Below, one piece after another: positions 24,901-36,900 of a stretch of 64,000 nt of DNA. The DNA lies in assembly GCF_040954835.1 (NCBI RefSeq), contig NC_090712.1, positions 2,055,284 to 2,119,283 on the forward strand. Reading direction: 5' to 3'. Positions within the stretch are counted from its first letter, which is position 1. The number at the start of each line of letters is the position of its first letter. Source of the stretch: Lepisosteus oculatus. Taxonomy: Eukaryota > Chordata > Actinopteri > Semionotiformes > Lepisosteidae. The translations under genes and the position numbers were made by a program. The notes beneath the pieces are model-generated. The model was not told the origin of the DNA. It searched no databases and was given only the letters and a program-made list of their open reading frames with translations.

Positions 24901-27900
24901 ACATGTACGCCAAGAAGTACCAGGAGCGATTCGGGAGCGACGAAGGGTGGTGTAACGTGACGCTCTCGGAGATGAAAGCCTTCCTGGGATACGTCACCTC
25001 CACCAGCATCCACCGCTGCGAGTCCGTGCTCAGCATCTGGAGCAGCGGCTTCTTCAGCAACAAGAGCATCGCGCTGATCATGACCCAGGCTCGCTTCGAG
25101 AAGATCCTCAAGTACTTCCACATCGTGGCCTTCCGCTCCAGCCAGGCCAGCCAGGGCCTCTACAAGATCCAGCCCTTCCTGGACTCCCTGAAGCAGTCAT
25201 TTGAATGTGCGTTTAGACCATCTCAGACCCAGGTACGTTGTCCAGTTGATCCTTCTGCTGTCAGGGGACCATTCCAGCGCCCACCTCTCCCAAGAGATAC
25301 TCTCCCCTCTTTCTTACAATCCCACGTTTCTGTCACTCTAAGGAACGTTTCTGAAGTGTGACCCAGCACAATTTGTTCCCAGCATAGCCGTTTCATTAAA
25401 ACAGCATACATTCCAGTACATGTGCCCTCAAGTGATGTGAATTTAATATGCTAAGAGAAAACGCAGGTTTTCCCCTCTCTCTTTTCCTGATGTTCGTGAA
25501 AAGGCTGGGTGTTTCAGATAGGGACTTGTTTGGTGTTGTCAATGGAAACGTCACAATTTGTGTGTGTTTCTTAATGCTTCTCAACAAGCATTGGCACATC
25601 CTTCAGGTAAAGATAAAGAAATCGAAAGGAGGGTCAGATTCAGGTGGCTAACAAGCAGGAGAGCCTGGATGAAAAGATCAGAGGCGGCAAGCACTGAGAA
25701 TGTACCAGTGAGCCATCCAAGACTAGATGACAGACTGAACAACTTCTGCACCGTAATCAAATGACTGTCCTTGTTTCTGCTACCAGCTGCCCTGTGGAGG
25801 CTAGTAGCTCCCAACACACCCCATCCTGTCCCACCTTTGAGGAGCATGATCAGCGGTGTGTCACAGGGGGGTTAGAATTGTCATGAAATAAAGAACTGGA
25901 AGAGTAAAATACTGCAAAACAGAATGTTGTGCAAGGAAATGATCAAGGTTCCGTATCTCTGCCCATATGCATCACTATGTTGTTTTTGTTCATTGATCCT
26001 CCCCCACAACTTCTCCCTCTGCTTGTGTTAAACAAGCTCACGCAGGCTTTGATGCACATGGTTCTCGTCCACAGGACAGCTCATTAGCTGGGGAAGATCA
26101 AAGCTCCAGCTGCGGGGGGTCAGGGGTGTGCCTGCACCTGCACAGTAGGTGGTTTGCCAATGTGACCCGAAAGAAGGATTTCCTGTTTTTTAAATCTATT
26201 AACAAAAGCCATAAACATCTCAGCTTGGTTGCTGAGGAATTTCGACAGAATCTTTAAATAAGAAGGGAACTGTATTTATTGTAAGAAATCTAGAATTCCA
26301 AATGAAAGAAAATAAGCGTCTCTTGCCTCATTAAAATTTCCCCCAGTAAGTGTCGTTTGACCTCATATCCATGCGTGCTTGTCTGTGAGCGCGGACGTCT
26401 TTTGAGCAACACTTGCTTATCAGTGTTGGCTGCTTCGGCTGTCCTAGGATATGGGACTCAGTGGTCCTCAAAGCCCTGCTTGAATCAACAGGAGCAAATT
26501 TGAGCGTTGAGGTTCCGAGTCAGGACTAAGGTTTATTTAAAGTGATGGAGTTTTTATGATGCATTACACTATGGACAGAAATTAAAGCCTGAGGGAAAAT
26601 TGACCGAATCCATTAGCTGTCAAATAAGCATTTAAAGGGGATCTTTAATTCTATAAATTGGAATTTGCAAAAGTCATGCCCAGGCTGAAATATAAATTAT
26701 ACAGTGACTTGCAAATTTATTTTAAAACAACCACCAGCTTCTAAATGTTTGTGCTGGTTATCTCCAAAAAAACAGATGGAAAAATAGTTCAGCAGAAGCA
26801 CAACCGTTTGTTCGTTTGTCTTGCTTACTCATCTGGGAAGAAGATGATTGGACAGCATATCCAGTTCCATGGAGACAGTAACTCCAAGCACATTCCTAAG
26901 AAAAGCTGAGCTATATCTCAGTTCTAAAAAAACAGTGCAAATCAGTGCAAGACACTGTTATAAAATTGAATGCCACAACAATTATTCAATCCTATGTATT
27001 ATCACTTCAGGATTTGTGGGTAGGCTTACTGTGTAAATAATGATTTCCTCAATTTAAAAGGACTGGCAATTTTCTGTATGTGAGCACCAGTTATCGAGAG
27101 CATCTGAGAGGGTGGAATTAGGAATACAAGAGTCGCATTGATCTTTCTGCATTGATAAAACTAACAGCGATGTCTGGATCGCTGCTCTGAGATTTATCAA
27201 AATTATTTAACCTCAGCATCAGGCTTGTTTGACTGTTGAGGGATGACGTCTGCTTCTTCCTAGATTGACAAGTTTGGCAAGTGATGAACAGCGACATTTG
27301 AGTCAACAAAATCTCTTTTTACAAAACAAATCAATAGAGTTTGGTGCAAATCAAAACAAAGCACTATTTGTTGAATTTGTTGAAATTCACACAGCATAAT
27401 TTACTATTGTGGATATAAAGCCAAACTGTTTTTATTAAAACAAGAATAGTTTTTCCCTCCTAAAATGAATCTGTATACAACAAGGGTTTTTCAAGTTTCG
27501 CAATCACTCCCTCATAAAGCATGGTTCTTCTAGAATGATTGCAGAGCCCTTCAAGTCTCCTGCAAGGTCACAAGCCGAATTGTGTTTCCCTGCCTCTGTG
27601 GAAGTACCCCACCGAGCTGCTGGCTGGTAGCTGAGACGCAGCCTGTCACACAGAAAGAGAATTCAGAAAGACAAAACGAATCCAAGCTGGTGCCTTTAAG
27701 AAACTCAAAGCCACAGTTATTATTAGCAGCACCTGCAAGTAATCAGACATTTCTGACTGGAGGATAAAAATATTCCAGCCTTTTATATTTAAGTCAAGCG
27801 TTCAGCAGAAGCCTAGCGAAACAATAGTTTAATAAATGAAGTTAATGGCTCTTGCCTGGTTTTATAATAGTATGGTATTATGGTTTTAGTCATGTTTTAC

Positions 27901-30900
27901 TGTATGTCCATTCTTTGATCACAGTTTCACTACAGTTTACTAACTTTACTGTGTTTTAACCATGTCATTTAGCACACTTCCTTCAAGTTACAGAAATAAT
28001 TTTGGCTCGTATTCTGACACTTATTACTATGAGTAAGGATTGATGGTTTATTGCTGTATCTGTATAGTTATGAGCTGTATCAAAAATATGTACAGTATTT
28101 CACTTTAATCTCAGTGATGCAAGAATCTAAAAGCTAACTCCCCATCCAAAACACCAGTTGTGGTAACAAATTGAGAATACAGACTACAGAGTTTAATTAT
28201 AAGAGTGTCTGACATATTTCTGAAGCTCAGTACCAGGTATTTTCTGCAGGTCAGGCCAGTTGTTGGATTGCTACAAGGCATCTTTCCTTGACTTTCATCC
28301 AGTGACGAAAATCGTTTGTGACGTTTTCTTTGCTGGGGAATAATTCTTCCCATTGAATTTTCATTGCGGAGAATGGGAAGTGGTCTGTTGTGCGTTGTGT
28401 TTCATTCTCCTGGGTTTGGCTGGTTGATGGGAGCAGCCCGAAGGCGTGTCCGCTGCAGGGGCTGTGATAGCGTGTCGCTCTTCCTCCCAGGTGCTGCACG
28501 AGCCCCTGATCGACGAGGACCCCGTCTTCATCACCACCTGCACGGAGAGGGAGCTCCGGAAGAGGAGGAAGAGGAAGTTCAGCCTGTGGGTGCGGCAGTG
28601 CACGGCAACGGGCTTCATCTGCCAGGTGAGGTTTTGTTAGAGGAGACCCCCGGGCCCTCTCGTCCAGGACTCTCGTCCTCGCCTTGCCTCGCCCTCGCCT
28701 TCTGTGAATCGCCTGCGTTGTTGTCCTGCAGCGCTTGCAAGTTTGGAAATTGTGCCTACAGATAAAAGTGTATAATTATTATTATTATTGTTATTATTAG
28801 GAACAAGAGAGTTTTTATGGATGAGGGAGCCATTCTGTCCATCTAGCCTGTTGGGTAATTAGCAGCTAATTGATCTAGTAGTTCAAGCAGGGAGCTGCGT
28901 CAGCATGCGCAGGCTGCGCAGGAACAAGTAAAGGTTTAATCCGTGCTGAAGAGAGAAAAAAGGAAACAATGTTTCGGCTGTGGAGCTGTTTTGTCACAAA
29001 AAGGCTTCCTTTCTTCCTTTTTTCTGCATGGATTAATCCTTTACTTGTCAGGAATCCTCAGTGAAAGGGTATAGAGATCCTGTGCAGACGCCAGAGTTGG
29101 TAGATGACAAGGCAGGCGAACAATCCAATACATAAGGCGAGTTCGTGGTCCGAAGGAAAAAGGTGATTCAGAATCCAGGAGGTATGATTGAAGCAAACAA
29201 TACGAAGCAAGAGGCGAGGTCACAGTCAAAAGGAGTAAGGTGGGTTGAAATCCGGGAAGTACACTGGTGGCCAACAATCCAAGACGAGAGGCGAGGTCCA
29301 AAGTCCAAAGGCTAAAGGGCAGTCCTGAATCCAGAAGAGTGCGAGGTACAGAATAAACGCCAGGTAGCGCTCTCAAGGAGTAGACTCAATACCGAGCAGC
29401 AGGAAGTGGGTTAGGATGGTTAAAATAGCGCTGCTTGCTGCACGGTAGAGAGTGCGCTGATGGATTAACACGTGCGGCGGCGCTTGTTATTATTAACCCG
29501 CTGCTGGTACTGGTTGGTTCTCTTGTGAGATGATCTCCGCTGACTGGTGGTTGTGACAGTACTTGTTCCTTTGCAGCTAATCGATCCCGTCGTTTCTTGA
29601 AGGGAGCCAAGCTATCGGCTTCCACAACATGGCTGGGCAGCTGGCTCCACGCTCTTGTGATCTCCTGTGTCAACACGTGCCAGCAGTGTCTCATCTTTTG
29701 CATCATTATGCAGCATTTTAATTCTGTGTCTCCTCGGGCCTCATGTAGAGGGTCATTGCTCTGCTCTGTCTCCTCACACCTGGGTCTGCTATGGTAAAAT
29801 CCAGCCTTCACCTGGTCACCTGGTCGCCCACAATCTGGAAACCATTCCTAAACTCAGCACAAAGGGTGGTCTTATGTTAATCATAACACAGGTAGTGGTT
29901 ACACAGCTTTTTTTAATTTAAAACAATAACGCTTCATGCCTGTATATTGATGTTCCCATGTTATCAGTATTTGTTTCTTGTAATTGTCATTTAGCCATAA
30001 CCACTGTTTCTTAATGTGGAATACCTACTGATTCAGATGCAGTGTGTCAATTAATCAAAATTTAAGTAAGGTATTACACCATGTAAACATCTAAGGTTCA
30101 ATGCAGGTTTTGTATAGCTCTTGTTTATTGAAATGTATATGTTCTTTTACTAGTTATATAAATGTACGAGAGGACTTAGATGCATTAAGCTAAAATCGGT
30201 CAGTAAATAAACAAAAATAATCAGAGAACAGAAAAATAAGAGAGTGGGGCTAAGACAGTACTGCAGCCAGACGCAATTACCTCATTACCATGAAAAGTGG
30301 GTGTGTTTCATCATTGCTGTTGTACAAGGAACATATGAATATTGTAGACTGATTGTCTACAGTTTAGCTAGAAAATCACATTGGTTCAAAACCAGCAAAA
30401 CCTGAAAATGTTCTTTCTGAGTCAACATATCTCTGCTACAGTAAGGAACAAAAGACATAGGCAGTGCAATTCATTTAGTTGTCCCTCTATGGTGAGTCAG
30501 CTGTGTGCATTCAGCATTCAGCAGCTCAAGCGAGTAGCACTGAAGGGAAGACAACTCCCCTCTGAGAACTGAACCAGTTGGTCATGAGTATGGATTTCTA
30601 TCAGCTGTGAAGTCTGATAGTGTAACAGGCAGGATTATGACAGCTAGTTTTCTTTTTGGGGGGGAGGGGGTTAATCAGAATTGATTATTGAATGCATGCT
30701 GAAAAATCAATATCGTGGGTAACTGCTGTTCTGAAAGACCTGTAACATCAGTACTATGCAGATTAGGACAGTTACATAACTGGGAAAAGGTACATCTGAA
30801 ATGTGTAGACATTTTTTCATAAACCGCTGAAGCAGGGAAGCTGAAGCCTTATTCATATCATATGCTGTATTAGGCACCATGACTGAGTGCTGACATAGCT

Positions 30901-33900
30901 GTGGAACACCAGGTAGTATAAAGCTGTGTGTGTGAGATTTTGGACAGTGTTCCTGGAACTGCAGTAAAGAAACAGCTTGTCCACACTACAGGAAAAGTTG
31001 CAATGCAATGCCCAAACTGTTGATGTATTCCAGCCATAAAGATATCTATGCCAATAAAACAGCAACAATTCAAAATGCAGCAACAAAGCTCATTTTAGTA
31101 CCAGAAGCTTAATGAGACTGCTCACACAACCTCCTGTTTCTAGTGCAGTGTATTGGGTTTTAATTTGATGTAAAAGGCTACTAGAAGAAACAAGGGTCAA
31201 GAACATAGGGAGTTTATTATCTGAGCTTAAATTCAAATGAGTGCTCAAATTCAAAGCAGTTCAGTTAACTAGGGCCTGCAATCATTTTCATTTATGTACA
31301 GCAGAATTGCACCTCTGTCTGACTGGCAGCCACATCTAGGAAGAGAAACCACCCAGGCACTTAACATAATTGCACTTTTCTCTTCCCAGTGACTGAAACG
31401 CTGAAATGACTATTACTCCTTGTAAAGTGCAGTACAGTGGTTCAACACATAGCCCTCCCACAGCGTATTGCAAACTGGTAATTAATGAGAGTTTGATGGA
31501 ACAATACCAAGTGTAGCTGAGAAAAATCATTGTGTTATTGTGTCTTGTGTTTATAGGGTGTATAATGGATTTACTAAACCAGTTTCACAAAATGGGTGTG
31601 ACTTTATTGTCCTGCATGGAGTGTTGCAATGCCTGTGAGCAGATTGCCCTTAAAGGGGAACTCACTGGGATGCTGAAGGCTCTATAGAGTAACAGACACA
31701 GACCCTAAACAAACACCCACTGTCATTGGCATAAAATACATCAAAGGCACTGTACACATTTCCACAACCGCTGAGAGCCACAACTGATCAGCTGCTCAGC
31801 TGCTCCCGTGTTCTTGTGTGCCTTTGTGTTACGGAGTTAGCCACTGTCTAGGGAGTGGCTCTGTGCATGCTCGGAGCCTGGGAGTGACGGGGATTGAATC
31901 CCGGGAGGGTTAGGGAGGGCCGAGCCCGTCACATTGGCACATTAGGGAGTTTCCAGGTGCAGTCGTCTGCGGGAGCACTAAAGGCTCACTGGCGGCACAG
32001 CTGCAGCAGGAGCCATCTCTCCCTGTGTGAAGCCACTTCTCTATTGTTGCCTGCAGGAGCCGGAGGGCCCGAGGTGAGAGGGACACAGTGGCTCCACTGT
32101 GCCATCTTCCTTTAGATGTCCGGCCCCCAAATTGTTTTCTTAATTAAACTCAGAACAAGCTCTTCACGTGCAATGTGTGGTTAATTGTTAAAGGGGGACT
32201 GCAGTCCCAATTTCTCAGACCGGTTATTGAATTCGCGGTAAACAAAATAAACTCATTGACTGTATAGAAAACTTTGACGGATTCCGAATGAAGCTCAAAA
32301 TCTTGAACTTTGTGAAAGTCGCCACGTTGTCGCAAACCCCTGGTCTTGTCACGGGTGAGTTCCCACGATTTGAGACGTGAAGCGGCCCTTCCGGCTCACT
32401 AGTCGCTGTAATGACTCATGCAATGTACGAGCAAATAAGTACAGGCTGTGCAGCAGATGTTTCACCACAGAAAGTCCCCAATGTGATCTGCAGAGTTAAC
32501 AAATGGAAGTGAGTTCTATTTATCAGCAAAAACATATCAAAGTCAAGAGAAATGTTTCTATTGGACTAAAAGAGCTGTATTCACAAGCCTGCTTGAAATG
32601 CACTCATCAATGCTGATTCTTTCTAACCCCGAAATATAAAAATAGCGTTGCAGTTCTCCTTTTAGAACATAAGAAAGGTTACAACTAAGAGGAGGGTATT
32701 TAGCCCAGTCTCATTTGGCATGTTCAGTATGGAGAGAATGATGTCTATTATTCTGCCTTCCCATCTGTAATGTAGACAAGGATCCTTCACAAAGGACAAA
32801 TCTCTGATGACAGTTCCTTGTTCTGTATTAATTCAGTTTGTGTTTAGTGTCTCCTGATCAGTTTAACAAGCATGTCTTCAGGCAGGATGTCTTTGTCTTG
32901 CGAATAGCAGCAGTAGTGCACAGTGTGGCACGACAGGGGGGCGTGCCCAGTGTGGAGGCGGAGCCCTGGTAGAAGGGCGGAGCCTCGCCTTTGTAGTCCC
33001 AGCTGTCCCGGCCTCTAGATGAGCCCCGGCTGGGCGGGTCCTATAAAGGCACACTGGACACCCCCCAGTGGGACGAGGAAGGACACCCCCGGAAGGGGGG
33101 AGTTTGACACTGACAGTCCCGGAAGGGATTGCACCCATGCAAGGTTTTCTTCTCGTTCCGCCTGTCCCATCATGCACTTTCACCGGGGCAGGCACACACA
33201 TACTTTTTCACGCACAAAGTTCCTGGTTTTTTATGCATTATGCATCCTGCTCACCGGACTGGACCCCGCTAAATAGGTTCAGTCCTGTCTCGTCACCTCT
33301 GTGCCAGCGGCTCTTTTTTCCCAGGATAGACCCCTTTAAATAGGGTAAGCCCAGCCTGGAGGTCACGAGGCACAGCGGTAGTCTTTCTTTTGCCTTTTTG
33401 TTTGTTTTTTCACTCTTTTTGTGTTATTTTTGGTCCCTGCTAACCTGCTAACCTCACACTGGGGTGTTGACATCTTACCGGTGCTTGTCTCTCCCACTGC
33501 ACCCTGCCAAGACAGTGATAATCGATCTGGTTTAAGAGATGTTGCCAGCACAGTGTCTAGGCTGGCCTGGTCACCAGGTTATCTGTATCTTAGTTTGGAA
33601 ACAAACAATTAAATATTTTTTTATGGCGTTTGAGGTAGAAAAATACGCTGCCCAGCTAATGACATTATACAATTTGAGTTCAAATCCAGCAAATTGTAAG
33701 TAATGGCAAAAAAGCACAGTTGCTTAATTCCGCTATGACATGAAGAAAAATATGTCAATGTTCAAAACAGATTAGAGGCTAAATGACATTATCATTAATG
33801 TAATGGCAATGCTGGCACAGAACAAACTCTGTTCTTTTTATAGATATCTATTATCTCATGCATCTCAATGCTTTCATTTGCCGCATCAGAGCCAGTTTGA

Positions 33901-36900
33901 GCTAGTAATACCATCTGTAAAAAAAATCCTATTTTTGTTCTGTGCGTTACCTTCTGCTTAGGAGGACTATATCAGTTCTGGTATTCACAATATGAACGTT
34001 TTAACCAGTTTCTTTTTCCAGCCTGAGGCCTTGCCTCTTTTGCCTTGTACACTGTAGTGCAGTGGTCTTTACTGCACTACGGAGATGAAAGTACAGTAAG
34101 GTGCATCTTCTAATGAAGGGCCACTCTTCCAAAGATGTACAATATATCGGAGTTCAGTTTATTTGTCATATGCACAAGGGCAGTGAAATGCTTATTTGTT
34201 TGTACACTCCAATGCGATGACATTAAGGAAACACAAAGACATGAAGGAAACAACAACTTAAACACAGAACAAAAGCAGCAACAAGGAAATGCAACAACAC
34301 TGAACTTGAATGAAACACATGCAGTGTGCAAAAAATATCAGTGTGAGTCAGTGGTAGAGGTAGAGTTCAATAATCTGACATCTTTCAGGAAGACCCTGTC
34401 TCTCAGTCGGGATTGTGCCCTTATGCTCCTGTAACACTTACCAGAGGGCAGGGGAGAGAAATGTGAGAAACCAGAATGATTGTTATCCTTAGCAATACTC
34501 CTAGCATTCCCGAGAGAGTGAGTTGTGAAAATGTCCACAATAGAGGGGAGCTGTACTCCCATAATGGACTGGACCGACCTGATCACAACCTATAACTCCT
34601 TTCGGTCAGACATCGAGCTGATGCCAAACTACACAGTAATACACTTCCATTGCGCACGTCTAGAATGCAGTAAGAATACTGTTTCGCCTCCTTTGTAGCT
34701 GCAGTTACATGTGCTGGTACCATGTTAAATTGTTAGTATTGAAGGTTCCCAGGAACTTGAATCTGCTAACTATCTCTACAGCCACCTCATTGATGTGAAG
34801 AGGGGTGTGATGCCCACTCTGCTTTCTGAAATAAACAGCCAGCTCTTTGGTTCTGCTGACATTGAGATTAATGCCAGGACACCAATCCACCAGGTTCCTG
34901 ACCTTCTTACTGGCTGTGTACTTATAGATGGAGTTGGAGCTGTGTCTGGGCACATAGTCTTTGGTGAACAAGGCAAACAGCAGGGGGCTAAGCACACAGC
35001 CTAGAGGGGCATCTACTGTATATTGACAGTCAGTGTGGAAGAAAGCTTTCCATCGACCCTCACAGTCTGCAGTCTGCCAGTCAGGAAATCCAGAATCCAG
35101 CTGCATAGAGAGGTGTTCATACCCAGATCAGATCATTAAGCTTGCTGATTAGTCTGGGTGGAACTATAGTGTTAAAGGTGGAACTGTTATCAATGAAGAG
35201 CATTTCTCAATATGTGTCTTTATCATCCAAGTGAGCCAAGGCAGTGGGAAGAGCCAGGGAAACAGTGTTGTCAGTGGACCTGTTACGCTAGTATGCAAAC
35301 TGCAGGGAGTCATTCAAGGGCTATACAAAATATTGAACAAACAAATTCCTTTAAAAGATTAATGATAAAAAAGAATATATTTTGTTCTAGTAACCTGTGG
35401 AGCTGGTGATTTGATTTTTTCAAACAAAATTGGTGTGGGGAAGATTTTTTCATTTTGGCTCCCAATGAATAATATCACGTCACTTTTCTTTAAAAAAGGT
35501 TAGAATGGAGAGCTGCGTGTAAATGAGAATAGATTAATTTGATATTGAAAAAAAAACCCAGAAAGAAAAATCAATGGCTGTTTCCCCACCCAGATAAGGC
35601 TCCACATCTGAAACATTTTTCTAGCGCACCAAACAAACTGTCTGTCCAGTAAATGCATTATACAGTACCTCTGGTGAAGTGCAATTGCTTATTCCATTTA
35701 CAAGACCTTTCATTTTCAGCATGAAAATGCTGTCTAGGTAGTGCTCGGGACTGGTGTTAGGCAAGGGCATGCCTTCAACTACTAAGGGGCACTGTCCATG
35801 AAAAGGCTCTGTCCGAGTGGCGCAGAAAAAAGTTGAGCACCTGTAAAGAAAGCTAGACACTTAATGAAGGACTGTGTCATTGTATGAGGATGCTGGTGCT
35901 GTTTTAAAATAGGAAACAATAAGTGCACGGTCTGCTGTGCATGTATTTTTTATCGGTTCTTTTCTAATGCAAGCCCTGGCACTGGTTTGTGCCAAGATTT
36001 TGTTCTTTTCTCAGATTCTTGTTTTGTTCTCTCTGATGCGATAAAATGCATTATCTTACTCCAAGTCTTGGTGCCTTGCAGCATTGAACAAGAAACAGAC
36101 ACACTTTAGACCCCAAAAGTGTGAGGCAAGTAAAATACAACTCCCAGCACTCCTTTCACTTCTTGTATCTCACTCAGCTGTTCCTCATTTAACACTTTGA
36201 TAACTAGCAGTCATGTGAAGAGACAGATGTGGGCATGTAGGGGCCAGCAGTGTGGGTGACACAAACAATATTACTGCTGTAGTGGATTGGTGGTTGGTTA
36301 TAAGCAGTACAACGTGTCTCCTGACCACTAGGAAAGTCATTTTTTTTCCCCATTGATTTGATTGTTAGAATCGCTGCTTGGCAGTTTGGCTATTTGCAGA
36401 TGACCCTATTCCCCTGGACTGTAGTATACACGTAAATTAATACAGGCTGAATCCTCTGATTCAGTGTATCAGGACTGTCTACTTCCATGAGGATGGTGAC
36501 TTGTACTGGCTTGTCTTTACTTGTCACAACCTTCCTCGGCTGCTGTACACCCTGCTCTCCCTTGCTTTCCGTTCCTTTGAGACCTTCTTCATCTCCCCCT
36601 CTGCTTCCAGATCTATGTGCACCTGAAGGAGAGCTCAGGCCCCGACGGGCTGGACACGTTGAAAAACAAACCGCAGCTGCACAGCCTGGTGGCCAAACAG
36701 CTGTGCAGGAACCTGGCTGGAAAGAACTCCATCATCTTCACCGGGCCCAGCATCACCAGCCTCTGCCTGTTCGAGGAGTTTGAGAAACAAGGTCAGGAGC
36801 ACTGCGCCCTCATGCGTCGCCCCTTGTAGTTCTGCACGTACCGGTTGGGACGCCCTTTAAAAAGGGTTTTACGTCCAGGCAGAATTGGTTCCACTCTTGT

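Larger units (their letters stand above)
28800..29812 (-). repeat. CR1/jockey-type LINE 3' fragment, split by nested insertions
   Basis: The two halves (28800-28875 and 29573-29812) join into one copy of the dispersed family. On the minus strand the right half reads like an ORF2 C-terminal tail ([28 protein letters not shown]). The interior, 28876-29572, is foreign, bordered by near-identical 14-bp copies of GCAGCTAATTGATC (28862) and GCAGCTAATCGATC (29573). Confidence 0.75.
28626..36610 (+). other. PGBD5 intron 3
   Basis: An 8-kb intron with no coding host sequence. It holds the nested insertion (28800-29812), a possible LTR (32924-33370), a LINE fragment (32660) and a degenerate LINE reverse transcriptase (34135-35330). 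A G-rich run lies near 30657. Confidence 0.7.

Noticed and set aside
29041..29376. 111-residue minus-strand frame
   Set aside because: It lies wholly in solo LTR D, with a repetitive Leu/Pro/Ser composition and no recognisable domain.
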